DNA from: an uncultured Pseudomonas sp.
GTDB lineage: Bacteria; Pseudomonadota; Gammaproteobacteria; Pseudomonadales; Pseudomonadaceae
NCBI RefSeq assembly: GCF_946886105.1
Contig: NZ_CAMPHV010000032.1
Span: 1-62,478, forward strand
DNA length: 62,478 nt
Direction: 5' to 3'
A model generated the notes under the pieces. That model was not told where the DNA came from, ran no database searches, and saw only the letters and a program-made list of their open reading frames with translations. Every line of letters starts with the position of its first letter. The first letter of the stretch is position 1. A program made the position numbers and the translations under genes. Positions 19,324 through 28,471 of the stretch are shown here, in pieces.

Positions 19324-20862
19324 TTAAGGTTGTGGTCGCCGATCCGCTTGGCGCCCGCGGCTGGCGAAGTTACCGAGCGCGCGTTCGATGCATTGCGCGG
19401 TTTTAGCGAAGGCTTGCACGCTGGCATCGTCGAGCGCCGCACCGCCTTGGTCGGCAAAGGCGATCAGTGCCACCCGGCCGTTGCTGGCGAGCGAGCGGAT
19501 AAGTAGATGCTCGCCGGGGAACAGGCTTTTCAGCGCGCCGGGGAGCAAGGCGGAAAATTGCGCGATATTGGCCGGCGACAGGCGCAGTTGCCCCGGCTCC
19601 TTGAGTAGGCGCTTGAGCACCTGGCTTTGTTGCGGGTCGAGTGACAAGGCGCCCGCCGACTTGTCCAGGCCGGCATGTTGCTGGGCCAGCAGGCGGCTGT
19701 GGTTACGGTCGGCGATCAGCAGCAGTACGCGCTGCATGCCGCAGGCTTGGATGGCGTCGCGCATGCAGGTGGTGAGTTGCACGACATTGCCGAATGGGCT
19801 GGGCTGCGCCAGCAGTTGCGCGCACGCTTCGCGCCATGGGTTCGGCTTGGGAAGGGGTGCAGCGGCCGGCGTCGCCCGCAGATGCCGCGCATGCCAGGGC
19901 CAGATCAGCGCCACGGCGGGATGCCAGAGGTCCTGCGGCGGTTGCTGCTGGGCATGCTGTACGGCGTTGCGGTGGACTTGCTGCTGCACCTCATCCACCG
20001 GCAGTTGCAGGTAAAGACCGGTCAGGCGTTGCCAGCGCAGGTTGTGCGAATCATTCCAGGCGAAATGGGCGCTGAGCGTCAGGCCGTTGGCCAGCAGGAT
20101 GCAGTTGGCCGGCTGGGTCAGCCAGCGGCGCAGAGCGGGGTCGTCGTCGAGCATTTGCCGCTGATGGATCGGATGCTCGTTGTCTCGGGCGATATGCAAC
20201 GCTTTGACCAGCAGGCGCCGGTCGTTGAGCAGCAGGCGGTAACCGGACACTATCCACTCCGGCAAGCGCCAGCGTTCTGCCAGCGCCAGGCAGATGCGCA
20301 GCAGCGGAACGCCGAGCAGCTCCTGTTCGACCTTGCTCGCCGGCTCGCCCTTGAGCAGCACACGCTGCTCCCAGGCATCGAACAGTTCGGGGCGGGCGCT
20401 GAGCAACGCCCATATCGGCGCGAAAAATAGCAGGCTGCCCCAATGGATTTCCTGCCAAAGGCGCGCCAGACGTCCGGCAAACAGGCCGCTGGCCTGCTGC
20501 GCGGCGTGCTCGCTGATCAATTGCATCTGCCTTAAGCCGCGGGGGATTTGCGCCTCTGGCAGAGCGGATTGGCGTTTGAGCAGCTCTTCGGTGCGCTTCA
20601 GACCCAGGCGGGTCAACGCGCTTTCCAGGCTCTCCAATGGTTCGTTCTGCCCTTGGCCCGAACGGTTGGCTTCGCGCAGTACGCTCAGGGCGATAGCCGG
20701 GCTGTCACCCATCGAGTCGGCGATCTCGCGCAGCGACCGACGGCTGTCGGCGAGCATTCGCTGCACCTTCAGCAGGTTCTCTGCGGACACGGGTAATGGC
20801 GAGCCGTCCAGCTGTTTGAGCCAGGCGTCGAGGGTGCGAGGTAGCGGTTGAGGTATGGGCAT
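19324..20862 (-). CDS. HDOD-domain signalling protein with C-terminal GAF-like region
   Basis: A 512-residue protein without the catalytic HD pair, as usual for HDOD domains. The first ~270 residues form the helical HDOD part (SPLPVSAENLLKVQRML, SPAIALSVLREANRSG, SALTRLGLKRTEELL). The last ~160 residues alternate strands and helices in a GAF-like pattern (TTCMRDAIQACGMQRVLLLI ... GEHLLIRSLASNGRVALIAF). HDOD proteins usually act as scaffolds in signalling or motility; the ligand here is unknown. It heads the leftward set HDOD-rhdA-psd and is divergent from motA (PA4955 position). Confidence 0.78.
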   Translation of the reverse strand: MPIPQPLPRTLDAWLKQLDGSPLPVSAENLLKVQRMLADSRRSLREIADSMGDSPAIALSVLREANRSGQGQNEPLESLESALTRLGLKRTEELLKRQSALPEAQIPRGLRQMQLISEHAAQQASGLFAGRLARLWQEIHWGSLLFFAPIWALLSARPELFDAWEQRVLLKGEPASKVEQELLGVPLLRICLALAERWRLPEWIVSGYRLLLNDRRLLVKALHIARDNEHPIHQRQMLDDDPALRRWLTQPANCILLANGLTLSAHFAWNDSHNLRWQRLTGLYLQLPVDEVQQQVHRNAVQHAQQQPPQDLWHPAVALIWPWHARHLRATPAAAPLPKPNPWREACAQLLAQPSPFGNVVQLTTCMRDAIQACGMQRVLLLIADRNHSRLLAQQHAGLDKSAGALSLDPQQSQVLKRLLKEPGQLRLSPANIAQFSALLPGALKSLFPGEHLLIRSLASNGRVALIAFADQGGAALDDASVQAFAKTAQCIERALGNFASRGRQADRRPQP

Positions 20863-20899
20863 GCGGGTTGAGCCAAGCTGGCTTTTAGCCTTAACTGGC

Positions 20900-20926
20900 T
20901 ATAGTCTCGCGCATAACTTCCGATAA
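20900..20926 (+). promoter_or_regulatory. Predicted FliA (sigma-28) promoter of motAB
   Basis: TATAGTCT (20900-20907), an 11-nt spacer and TCCGATAA (20919-20926) match the flagellar sigma-28 consensus TAAAGTTT-N11-GCCGATAA at 6/8 and 7/8 positions with exact spacing. It lies 55 nt before the motA ATG, in the divergent gap with the HDOD gene. This fits class IV flagellar regulation of the stator. Confidence 0.72.
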
Positions 20927-20981
20927 ATAGAAGGGTTGTTTTGCGCTGCCCTCACTTCCTTGGCTTTGGCACGTTGTTTCT

Positions 20982-21833
20982 ATGGTAAAAATCATCGGCA
21001 TTATTGTGGTGCTTGCCTGTGTGTTGGGAGGTTTCATCCTTTCCGGCGGTCACTTCATGGCACTGGTGCACCCTTTCGAAGTTTTGATCATCGGTGGTGC
21101 CGCGTTAGGCGCTTTCCTGCAGGCCAACCCCGGCCATATGTTCATGCACGTGTTCAAGAAGTCCTTGAGCATGTTCAGTTCCCGCTACACCCATGGTTAC
21201 TACCTGGATGTGCTGAAGCTGATTTACGAGATTCTCAACAAAAGCCGCCGCGAAGGCATGATGGCCATCGAGAGCGATGTCGAGGAGCCGGCGGCCAGCC
21301 CGATTTTCAGCAAATACCCGGGGATTCTCAAAGACCAGCGGATGACCGCTTATATCTGCGATTATCTGCGCATCATGTCGTCGGGCAATATGGCTCCGCA
21401 CGAGCTGGAAGCCTTGTTCGACATGGAAATAACCAGCCTCAAGGAAGAACTCGACCATCCCGCGCACGCCGTGGCGAAGGTCGCGGACGGCATGCCGGCC
21501 ATGGGTATCGTCGCGGCGGTGTTGGGCATCGTGATCACCATGTCGGTGCTGGCCGAGGCGGACAACGCCGAAATCGGCCATAAGGTTGGGACCGCATTGG
21601 TCGGTACTTTCCTCGGGATTCTCGCGTCCTACGGTTTCTTCGGTCCGTTGTCGAACGCGCTGGAGCACGATGCCAAGGAAGAATTGAACGTCTACGAGGC
21701 GATCAAGGCCGGCCTGGTGGCGTCGGCATCCGGCATGCCGCCTTCGCTGGCCGTCGAATTCGCCCGTAAGGTGCTCTACCCGGCCCATCGCCCGAGCTTT
21801 ATCGAGCTCGAGCAGGCGATGCGCGGGGGCTGA
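20982..21833 (+). CDS. motA: Flagellar stator protein MotA
   Basis: Proton-channel stator subunit, 283 residues. TM1 and TM2 lie in MVKIIGIIVVLACVLGGFIL and HPFEVLIIGGAALGAFLQA. A large cytoplasmic loop contains MAPHELEALFDMEI and charged helices that contact FliG. TM3 and TM4 follow, with GMPAMGIVAAVLGIVITM and VGTFLGILASYGFFGPL carrying the conserved prolines of the channel. The ribosome site is weak (no clear GGAG). motB starts 10 nt downstream. The neighbourhood (HDOD upstream, rsgA downstream) matches PA4954. Confidence 0.96.
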   Translation: MVKIIGIIVVLACVLGGFILSGGHFMALVHPFEVLIIGGAALGAFLQANPGHMFMHVFKKSLSMFSSRYTHGYYLDVLKLIYEILNKSRREGMMAIESDVEEPAASPIFSKYPGILKDQRMTAYICDYLRIMSSGNMAPHELEALFDMEITSLKEELDHPAHAVAKVADGMPAMGIVAAVLGIVITMSVLAEADNAEIGHKVGTALVGTFLGILASYGFFGPLSNALEHDAKEELNVYEAIKAGLVASASGMPPSLAVEFARKVLYPAHRPSFIELEQAMRGG

Positions 21834-21843
21834 CGGCTGAGCC

Positions 21844-22836
21844 ATGGAAAACAATCAGCCGATTATCGTCAAACGGGTCAAGAAGGTCGCCGGTGGCCAT
21901 CACGGCGGCGCCTGGAAAATTGCCTTCGCCGACTTCGCCACGGCGATGATGGCGTTCTTTCTGGTGATGTGGCTGATGTCCGTGGCCACCCCCGAACAGA
22001 AGAAGCTGATCTCCGGATACTTCAAAGACCCGATCGGCTTCTCCGAAAGCGCCAGCCCTTACGTCATCGATTTGGGCGGTTCGCCGACCCCAGCGCCCGA
22101 TCGCACGCTCAACCCCGAACCGCAAGAGCGGCAGGACAGCGGTCAGACCGATATCGACCCTGAACAGGCCGAAAGCATCGCCGAAGAGGCGGAGCGCGAA
22201 CGCCTCGAACTTCTGCTCCAGGAGTTGCAGAACAAGGTCGAAGAAAATCCGGAATTGCAGCGTTTCAAGGACCAGATCCTGTTCGAGATCACCCAGGACG
22301 GTTTGCGCATCCAGATCACCGATGCGGAGAACCGGCCGATGTTCGATCTCGGCAGCGCGCGCCTGCAACCCTACTTCGAAGATATCCTGCTGGCCATGGC
22401 CGACACCATCAAGGCGGTACCGAACAAGATCAGCGTCAGCGGCCATACCGATGCCAAGCCCTTTGTCGGTCACGGCGATTTCGGCAACTGGGAGCTCTCC
22501 GCCGACCGTGCCAACTCGGCTCGTCGCGCGCTGGTCGCCGGCGGTTACGACGAGGACCGGGTGGCCCGGGTCGTGGGATATGCCTCTTCGGCACTGTTCG
22601 ACCGCGACGATCCGCTGAATCCGATCAACCGGCGGATCGATATAGTGGTGCTGACCAAGAAGGCCCAGCGCGAGATCGAGGGTGAGCAGGGCGCCGAGCC
22701 TGCGCCCGACTCGGCGCCTGCCGAAGGCGCAAGCCCGGCGCCTGCCGCCGAAACCGGTGACGCGCCGGCAGCGGAGCCGGGACGCTTGAATATCTTCGAC
22801 GAAGGCGCCTTGCAGCTCGATGAGCAGGCCGATTAA
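21844..22836 (+). CDS. motB: Flagellar stator protein MotB
   Basis: Peptidoglycan-binding stator partner of MotA, 330 residues. The single TM (about 28-47) includes AFADFATAMMAFFLVMWLM with the proton-carrying Asp30. A plug and linker region rich in Pro and Glu follows (about 75-125), then an OmpA-like domain with ISVSGHTDAKPF and NWELSADRANSARRALV. The C-terminal ~50 residues are low-complexity Ala, Pro and Glu. Together with MotA it forms one of the two Pseudomonas stators; the gene position matches the MotAB rather than the MotCD locus. Confidence 0.96.
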   Translation: MENNQPIIVKRVKKVAGGHHGGAWKIAFADFATAMMAFFLVMWLMSVATPEQKKLISGYFKDPIGFSESASPYVIDLGGSPTPAPDRTLNPEPQERQDSGQTDIDPEQAESIAEEAERERLELLLQELQNKVEENPELQRFKDQILFEITQDGLRIQITDAENRPMFDLGSARLQPYFEDILLAMADTIKAVPNKISVSGHTDAKPFVGHGDFGNWELSADRANSARRALVAGGYDEDRVARVVGYASSALFDRDDPLNPINRRIDIVVLTKKAQREIEGEQGAEPAPDSAPAEGASPAPAAETGDAPAAEPGRLNIFDEGALQLDEQAD

Positions 22837-22847
22837 CGCGTCTCGCC

Positions 22848-22887
22848 GATACGACAAGGCCGCGATCGTTCGCGGCCTTGTCGTATC
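22848..22887. terminator. Strong palindrome between motB and rsgA
   Basis: GATACGACAAGGCCGCG (22848-22864) pairs perfectly with CGCGGCCTTGTCGTATC (22871-22887), a 17-bp stem with a 6-nt loop. It separates convergent motB and rsgA and probably terminates both, although T-runs are lacking. Confidence 0.75.
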
Positions 22888-22901
22888 CAGCCTTAGCCGT
22901 T

Positions 22902-23933
22902 TCAGTAATCCGGCTCCGGCAGGCTGGCCAGGATATGCCGATAGCTGGCCATGCGCTGCGGATGCACGCGGCCTTCTTCGAGGGCCTTGAGCAGCGCGCA
23001 GCCGGGCTCGCGGTCGTGTTTGCAATCGCGGAAGCGGCATTGGCCGATCAGCTCGTGGAACTCGATGAAACCCGCTTCGACGTCGTCGCGACTCACATGT
23101 ACCAGGCCGAATTCGCGGATACCCGGCGAGTCGATCAACTCGCCGCCGCCGGGGAAGTGGAACAGCCGCGCCGTGGTGGTGGTGTGGGTGCCTTTGCCGG
23201 TCAGCTCGGACAGCGCGCCGACTCGGGTATCGACTTCCGGCAGCAGGCTGTTGACCAGTGACGACTTGCCCACCCCGGACTGACCGACGAAGACGCTGAC
23301 GTGCCCGTCCAGGCGTTTTTGCAGCTGCGTCATACCGTCGCCGTCGTGGGCGGAAACTTCCAGCAGCGGGTAGCCGAGTTGGCGGTAGACGCCGAGCATG
23401 GCATTCAGCGCCACGGCGTTCTGCTCGTCGAGCAGGTCGGTTTTGTTCAGCAGCAGCAAGGGCCGGATGCCGGCGTGTTCGGCGGCCACCAGGTAGCGGT
23501 CGATCAGGTTGGCGTGGGGCTCTGGCAGCGGCGCGAAGACGATGACGATCTGGTCGACGTTGGCCGCCACGGGTTTCAACTGGCCGCGGGTGTCCGGGCG
23601 GCACAGTTCGGTGCTGCGTGGCAGCTGCGCGACTATCACGCCGATGCCCTGGTTGCCGGCGCGCCACACCACGCGGTCGCCGGTGACCATGGTCGGCAGG
23701 TTGGCGCGCAAGTGGCAGCGAAAGACCTGGCCGGCCAGGTCGCCATCCAGGGCCTCGACCTCGACCTGCACGCCGAAGTGGGCTATGACCAGACCCACTT
23801 GTTCGGGGCCCAGGTCGCCGCCTTCGAGAGTCTGTACGGCTTGCGATTCGCGTTTGGCGGCGCGGGCGGCGCGTTCGCCCTGGATCTTTTCGATACGCCA
23901 GTTTTGCCGGCGGTTGAGTTGGCGTTTGGCCAT
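22902..23933 (-). CDS. rsgA: Ribosome small-subunit-dependent GTPase A
   Basis: Circularly permuted GTPase that checks late 30S assembly, 343 residues. Order: OB-fold (about 45-115), then NKTD (163-166, G4), SAHDGDG (G5), GQSGVGKSS (217-225, G1), TTTTA (G2) and DSPG (G3), then the zinc motif with C299, C304, H306 and C312. The frame runs 46 codons further upstream, but the ATG at 23933 ([18 protein letters not shown]) is the family start. It is convergent with motB and upstream of orn on the opposite strand, as at PA4952. Confidence 0.95.
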   Translation of the reverse strand: MAKRQLNRRQNWRIEKIQGERAARAAKRESQAVQTLEGGDLGPEQVGLVIAHFGVQVEVEALDGDLAGQVFRCHLRANLPTMVTGDRVVWRAGNQGIGVIVAQLPRSTELCRPDTRGQLKPVAANVDQIVIVFAPLPEPHANLIDRYLVAAEHAGIRPLLLLNKTDLLDEQNAVALNAMLGVYRQLGYPLLEVSAHDGDGMTQLQKRLDGHVSVFVGQSGVGKSSLVNSLLPEVDTRVGALSELTGKGTHTTTTARLFHFPGGGELIDSPGIREFGLVHVSRDDVEAGFIEFHELIGQCRFRDCKHDREPGCALLKALEEGRVHPQRMASYRHILASLPEPDY

Positions 23934-24047
23934 GAAGGTTCCGAGAGTTGAAGAGCGATGAAAGCGTTGCGAGTCTAGCACGCGCGGCCCAGCGGACATT
24001 GTTGATCGGCGGCGGTTAGACTTGCCGGACTTTGGCGTGTTGGGGGT

Positions 24048-24836
24048 ATGCAGGTGGATAGAGCGCGACAATGGTTGAGCCGCTACCCGGCGTTATTGGC
24101 CTTGCTGGTGCAAGTGTTCGCGTTGCTATCGGTCGCCGTTGTGGTCTATCTGCTGGCGCAACTGTCCGCGTGGCGTCCGAGCGCACTGGCCGCCGGGCTG
24201 GCGCAGGGGCTGTTGGCCGCAAGCCTGGGGCAATGGTTGGGGCTGTCGCGTTGGTGGTGGTGGCTGAATCTGGCCTTCGTGCCCGCCGTGCTCCTGCTCA
24301 GCGGTGCGGCGCTGCCGTCCTGGGTGTTTCTGCTGGGCTTTGCCCTGCTGCTGCTGGTGAACTGGAACAGCTTCGGCGAGCGCGTACCGCTCTACCTGAC
24401 CGGGGCGAATAGTCGTCGGCAGCTGGCCGCGTTGCTCGCTCGTCAACCCGCCGGTTTCCGATTCGTCGACCTCGGCTGCGGGCCGGCCGGCGCTTTGTCG
24501 CGGTTGGCGCGCCAGTTTCCGCAAGGGCGCTTCGTCGGCGTCGAAACCGCTCCCTTGCCATTCGCCATTGCCTGGCTGCGCTGTTGGCGGCAAACCAATT
24601 GCGAGATTCGCTATGAGAATCTCTGGCGCTGCGACCTATCGGGATTCGATCTGGCCTATTGCTTTCTCTCGCCGGCACCGATGGCCGCGCTCTGGGAAAA
24701 AGCCAGGGCGCAGTTGCCGGCTGGGGCGCTGTTGGTCAGCAATACGTTCGAGATCCCGGGCGTGCCGGCCGACGAGCAGATCGAGCTGCACGATTGGCGA
24801 CGCTCGCGGCTGTTGGTGTGGCATATGCCCGGCTGA
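24048..24836 (+). CDS. Membrane-anchored class I SAM-dependent methyltransferase-like protein
   Basis: A 262-residue protein in two parts. Residues 1-108 contain about four hydrophobic helices ([74 protein letters not shown]). The C-terminal part is a Rossmann methyltransferase fold: [19 protein letters not shown] (motif I), [10 protein letters not shown] (acidic motif II, Glu in place of Asp), [15 protein letters not shown] (motif IV region). The substrate is unknown; membrane placement suggests a lipid or envelope target. GGGGG just before the ATG acts as ribosome site. Its 3' side is a MITE-like repeat. Confidence 0.7.
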   Translation: MQVDRARQWLSRYPALLALLVQVFALLSVAVVVYLLAQLSAWRPSALAAGLAQGLLAASLGQWLGLSRWWWWLNLAFVPAVLLLSGAALPSWVFLLGFALLLLVNWNSFGERVPLYLTGANSRRQLAALLARQPAGFRFVDLGCGPAGALSRLARQFPQGRFVGVETAPLPFAIAWLRCWRQTNCEIRYENLWRCDLSGFDLAYCFLSPAPMAALWEKARAQLPAGALLVSNTFEIPGVPADEQIELHDWRRSRLLVWHMPG

Positions 24837-24846
24837 TTTATCCGCA

Positions 24847-25090
24847 AACAGACTGTTGAAAAACTACCTGCGTTGCCCCTCTTGATAAAAGAGAGGGGCG
24901 TTAAAAACCGGCTCGGCAAGCCGCTTGCGGCTAACGCGCTTCAGCGCGGCCCGTAGGGCGAGCAGAGCGAGCAATGCTCATTTACAGCCCGTAAAGTTGA
25001 GTGCGACCCCAGTCGCTTCCTTGCCTGTTTTTGCGGGGCCGCCATCGGCCTTGTCTCGGCTGCCTCGCCTACATTTTTCAACGGCCTGTT
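24847..25090. repeat. 244-bp MITE-like element with ~17-bp imperfect terminal inverted repeats
   Basis: Left end AACAGACTGTTGAAAAA (24847-24863) and right end TTTTTCAACGGCCTGTT (25074-25090) are inverted repeats with two mismatches. The inside has no coding frame worth calling, a GCCCCTCT/AGAGGGGC hairpin, and several GC-rich dyads. It fills the gap between the methyltransferase gene and orn and ends about 30 bases before the orn start. I cannot see a clear target-site duplication. Related decayed copies are at 6617-6656 and 11928-12010. Confidence 0.65.
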
Positions 25091-25120
25091 AGACTTGTCG
25101 CCTAAGCCAAGGAGCACACC

Positions 25121-25663
25121 ATGCAGAACCCGCTGAACCTTATCTGGATCGACCTGGAAATGACCGGGCTGGAGCCGGACAGAGACGTGATTATCGAGAT
25201 GGCGACCATCGTCACCGACAGCGAGCTGAATGTGCTCGCCGAGGGCCCGGTGATTGCCGTGCACCAGAGCGATGAGCTGCTCGCCGGCATGGATGAGTGG
25301 AATACCCGCACCCATGGCCAGAGCGGCCTGACCCAGCGCGTACGCGAAAGCAAGATCGGCCCGGCCGAAGCCGAAGCGCTGACCATCGCTTTTCTGGAAC
25401 AGTGGGTGCCCAAGGGCAAATCGCCGATTTGTGGCAACAGCATCGGCCAGGATCGGCGCTTTCTGTACCGCTATATGCCGAATCTGGAAGCCTATTTCCA
25501 TTACCGCTATCTGGACGTCTCGACCCTGAAGATCCTGGCCGAGCGCTGGGCGCCGCAGGTCAAGGACGGTTTCGTGAAAAAAGCCAGCCACCAGGCGCTG
25601 GACGATATCCGCGAATCGATTGCCGAGCTCAAGTACTACCGCGAGCACCTGCTTAAGGTTTGA
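25121..25663 (+). CDS. orn: Oligoribonuclease
   Basis: DEDDh 3'-5' exonuclease that removes RNA di- and oligonucleotides and, in Pseudomonas, degrades pGpG from c-di-GMP turnover. It has 180 residues, the family length. The exonuclease motifs are visible: WIDLEMTGL (Exo I), [10 protein letters not shown] (Exo II) and [10 protein letters not shown] (Exo III, with the catalytic His). The start [14 protein letters not shown] is typical. The gene follows the MITE-like element and is convergent with queG. It is functionally linked to fimX and the two cyclases here through c-di-GMP. Confidence 0.97.
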   Translation: MQNPLNLIWIDLEMTGLEPDRDVIIEMATIVTDSELNVLAEGPVIAVHQSDELLAGMDEWNTRTHGQSGLTQRVRESKIGPAEAEALTIAFLEQWVPKGKSPICGNSIGQDRRFLYRYMPNLEAYFHYRYLDVSTLKILAERWAPQVKDGFVKKASHQALDDIRESIAELKYYREHLLKV

Positions 25664-25679
25664 GGTGCGGCAAAAAACC

Positions 25680-25745
25680 GTAGCCAGGATGCAATCCGGG
25701 GACGATGCTTGGCGCGAAATCGCTCCCGGATTGCATCCGGGCTAC
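25680..25745. repeat. Intergenic inverted repeat A (GTAGCC...GGCTAC type)
   Basis: GTAGCCAGGATGCAATCCGGG at the left and CCCGGATTGCATCCGGGCTAC at the right are near-perfect inverted repeats (arms differ by one base) around ~24 nt. This looks like a common dispersed pseudomonad intergenic palindrome. It lies between convergent orn and queG and could double as a terminator. Confidence 0.7.
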
Positions 25746-25753
25746 AAGATTGC

Positions 25754-25835
25754 GTAGGTTGGCGCTGAGCTTGCGAAGCCCAACGGGGACTACCACTTCG
25801 CTGTGTTGGGCTTCGCGGAACTCAGCCCAGCCTAC
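25754..25835. repeat. Intergenic inverted repeat B (GTAGGTTGG...CCAGCCTAC type)
   Basis: GTAGGTTGGCGCTGAGCTT and CGAAGCCCAAC on the left mirror GTTGGGCTTCG and CTCAGCCCAGCCTAC on the right. A second dispersed palindrome family, it directly follows repeat A, with 8 nt between them, and reaches the queG stop. Confidence 0.7.
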
Positions 25836-25838
25836 CGG

Positions 25839-26912
25839 TCAACCAGGCTTGGGGCTTCGATGCTGCGCCAGCGCCCACTGCACATGCTCGCGCACCAGCT
25901 CCGAGGGGTGTTCGCGGCGCGCTTCCAAGGCTTCTAGCACCGGGATGCTCGAGGGCGCGTTGCCCAGACCCACGGCCAGGTTGCGCAGCCATCGCTCGTA
26001 ACCGGCGCGACGTAGCGGCGAGCCTTCGGTACGGCTGAGAAATTCCTCTTCGCTCCAGCGGAACAGCTGCGCCAGCTCGGCATTGTCGAGCTGGTGGCGC
26101 GGCTGGAAGTCGCTCTGCTCCGTCGGCTTGGCGAAGCGGTTCCACGGGCAGACCATCTGGCAGTCGTCGCAGCCGAATACCCGATTGCCGATCGGGGCCC
26201 GCAGCTCGACTGGAATCGAGCCTTTCAGTTCGATGGTCAGGTAGGAAATGCAGCGCCGCGCATCCAGTACATAAGGCCCGACGAAGGCTGCGGTGGGGCA
26301 GATATCCATACAGGCCGTGCAGCGCCCGCAATGCTCCGTGGCGTGGGGCGGATCCACCGGCAGCGGTAGGTCGACGAACAATTCGCCGAGAAAGAAATAG
26401 CTGCCGGCCTTGCGATTGAGCACCAGAGTGTTTTTGCCGATCCAGCCGAGGCCGGCTTGTTCGGCGATGGCCTTTTCCAGCACCGGGGCGCTGTCGACGA
26501 AGGCGCGAAAGCCGAAGGGGCCGATCTGCTGCTGAATGCGTTCGGCGAGTTGTTGCAGGCGTTTGCGGATCAGTTTGTGGTAGTCGCGGCCCAGGGCGTA
26601 ACGGGAGATGTAGGCTTTTTCCGGCTCACCGAGACGTTTGGCCATTTGCGTATCGCCGGGCAGGTAGTCCATACGCAGCGAAACCACACGCAAGGTGCCC
26701 GGCACCAGTTGGTCGGGGTGAGAACGTTTGCTGCCGTGAGCGGCCATGTAGTCCATCTCGCCCTGGTAACCGGCGTCCAGCCAGCGTTGCAGGTGCGCCT
26801 CGTGTTCGCCCAGCTGCAGCCCGGCGATGCCGACTTGCTGAAAGCCCAATTCGCGGCCCCAATCCTTGATCGATTGGGCGAGGGCATCGAGATCGAGTGA
26901 ATCGGTGGTCAT
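25839..26912 (-). CDS. queG: Epoxyqueuosine reductase
   Basis: Last step of queuosine tRNA modification: reduces epoxyqueuosine using cobalamin and two [4Fe-4S] clusters. It has 357 residues. The ferredoxin-like motif CGRCTACMDICP supplies C195, C198, C201 and C205, and a second set lies in FGCDDCQMVCPWN. The upstream DUF1730-type region has VVSLRMDYLPGD and ISRYALGRDYHKLIRKRL. The C-terminus has HEAT-like residues (LEALEARREHPSELVREHVQWAL). The frame continues 43 codons upstream; the ATG at 26912 (MTTDSLDLDALAQSIKDW) is chosen. Divergent from nnr. Confidence 0.96.
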   Translation of the reverse strand: MTTDSLDLDALAQSIKDWGRELGFQQVGIAGLQLGEHEAHLQRWLDAGYQGEMDYMAAHGSKRSHPDQLVPGTLRVVSLRMDYLPGDTQMAKRLGEPEKAYISRYALGRDYHKLIRKRLQQLAERIQQQIGPFGFRAFVDSAPVLEKAIAEQAGLGWIGKNTLVLNRKAGSYFFLGELFVDLPLPVDPPHATEHCGRCTACMDICPTAAFVGPYVLDARRCISYLTIELKGSIPVELRAPIGNRVFGCDDCQMVCPWNRFAKPTEQSDFQPRHQLDNAELAQLFRWSEEEFLSRTEGSPLRRAGYERWLRNLAVGLGNAPSSIPVLEALEARREHPSELVREHVQWALAQHRSPKPG

Positions 26913-26941
26913 GCTGAGCGGGACGCCAGGGCGGAGGTGGG

Positions 26942-26947
26942 TATAAT
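26942..26947 (+). promoter_or_regulatory. Consensus -10 box before nnr
   Basis: A perfect TATAAT lies 24 bases before the nnr ATG in the 59-nt divergent gap with queG. The matching -35 is poor (CGGGAC region), so strength is uncertain. Confidence 0.5.
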
Positions 26948-26971
26948 TCTGCCAGACATCGGAGCTGACGC

Positions 26972-28471
26972 ATGCCGCAATCGCCAGACAATCTTCCCCT
27001 CGCCCTGTATAGCGCCGCCCAGGTGCGCGAACTCGACGCACGGCTGATCGCCGCCGGTACGTCGGGTTTCGAACTGATGAGCCGCGCCGCCCGTGCCTGC
27101 TGGCGCGCCTTGCGTCGGCGCTGGCCGGATGCCAGCGAAATCACGGTGTTGGCCGGGCGCGGCAACAATGCGGGCGACGGCTATCTGGTCGCGGCCCTGG
27201 CGCTACGCGCCGGTTGGCGGGTGCGGGTGCTGGCGGTCGGCGATCCGGCGCAGCTGCAGGGCGATGCCGCCTCGGCGCGCGACGAGGCGCTGGCCGCGGG
27301 CGTCGCCGTTACGCCTTGGCGCGAGCAGGCGGAGCTACAGGGCGTGGTGGTCGATGCGCTGCTCGGCACCGGCCTGGCCGGCGATGTGCGCGAACCCTAT
27401 GCCCAGGCCATCCGTCAGTTGAATGCCAGCGGTTTGCCGGTGCTGGCGGTGGACATCCCCTCGGGGTTGTCGGCCGATAACGGCCAAGTGCTCGGCGTTG
27501 CCGTACAGGCGGAGCTGACGGTGACCTTTATCGGCTTGAAGTTGGGGCTGTTCACCGGCGTGGCGGCGGACTTTATCGGCGAATTGCTATTCGACGATCT
27601 GCAGGCCGAGGCAGGCCAGGTTGCCGGGCAGGCATTCAGCGCGCAGCGTCTGGCCCTGGCGAATGTGTCGCGCATGCCCGGGCGGGCGCGCACCGTACAT
27701 AAAGGGCAGTTGGGTCATGTGCTGGTGGTCGGCGGCGACCGCGGTCTGGCCGGCGCGGCCCTGCTTTCCGCGCAAAGCGCGTTGCGCGCCGGCGCCGGCT
27801 TGGTGTCCCTGGCCACGCGGGCCGAGCACCTGGCGGCCGCGCAAGCGCGCTTGCCGGAAGTGATGAGCGCGGCGCTGGCCTCGTCCAATCAGCTGTTGGC
27901 GCTGGGCGCGCACGCCAGCGTCTGGGTGGTCGGTCCGGGGCTGGGGCAGCAGGCCTGGGGGCGTAGCCTGTTGTCGGCCGCGGCGATCAGCGACGCGCCC
28001 CAGGTGTGGGATGCCGATGCGCTGAATCTGTTGGCGCTCGGTGCGGTCCAGATGCCGCAAGGTGGCGTGATCACTCCGCATCCGGGCGAGGCCGGCCGCC
28101 TGCTGGGCATATCGACAGCGCAGGTGCAGGCCGATCGTCCCGCCGCAGCCCGCGCCCTGGCCAAACGGTATGGGGTGGTGTGCGTATTGAAGGGCGCGGG
28201 CAGCCTGATTGCCGACCCCGAGGGGTCGTTGCTGCTGTGCGATCGCGGTCATCCGGCGATGGCGGGCGCCGGTTTGGGCGACGTGCTCGCCGGGCTGATC
28301 GGCGCCTTGATGGCGCAGGGGCTGGCGTCCATGGCGGCGGCCAGTCTCGGTGTTTGGTTGCATGCGCGGGCCGGCGAACGGCTGGCGGAACAAGGGGTTG
28401 GGCTAGCCGCGAGCGATCTATGCGCGGCTATTCGCCAGTTATTGCGGGAGCACTCGGTTTGTCTGAACTAG
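26972..28471 (+). CDS. nnr: Bifunctional NAD(P)H-hydrate epimerase / ADP-dependent dehydratase
   Basis: Repairs hydrated NAD(P)H. It has 499 residues in two domains. The N-terminal YjeF_N epimerase (about 1-220) shows [30 protein letters not shown] and [13 protein letters not shown]. The C-terminal ribokinase-like dehydratase (about 230-490) shows [40 protein letters not shown] and [10 protein letters not shown] with the catalytic Asp437. Its 3' end overlaps the start of tsaE, as in many gammaproteobacteria (yjeF-yjeE). It is the first gene of a long rightward operon through hflC. Confidence 0.95.
   Translation: MPQSPDNLPLALYSAAQVRELDARLIAAGTSGFELMSRAARACWRALRRRWPDASEITVLAGRGNNAGDGYLVAALALRAGWRVRVLAVGDPAQLQGDAASARDEALAAGVAVTPWREQAELQGVVVDALLGTGLAGDVREPYAQAIRQLNASGLPVLAVDIPSGLSADNGQVLGVAVQAELTVTFIGLKLGLFTGVAADFIGELLFDDLQAEAGQVAGQAFSAQRLALANVSRMPGRARTVHKGQLGHVLVVGGDRGLAGAALLSAQSALRAGAGLVSLATRAEHLAAAQARLPEVMSAALASSNQLLALGAHASVWVVGPGLGQQAWGRSLLSAAAISDAPQVWDADALNLLALGAVQMPQGGVITPHPGEAGRLLGISTAQVQADRPAAARALAKRYGVVCVLKGAGSLIADPEGSLLLCDRGHPAMAGAGLGDVLAGLIGALMAQGLASMAAASLGVWLHARAGERLAEQGVGLAASDLCAAIRQLLREHSVCLN

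Noticed and set aside
25672..25838. CRISPR or tandem repeat array
   Set aside because: The repeats are two distinct inverted repeats, not regularly spaced direct repeats; no cas genes occur in the window.
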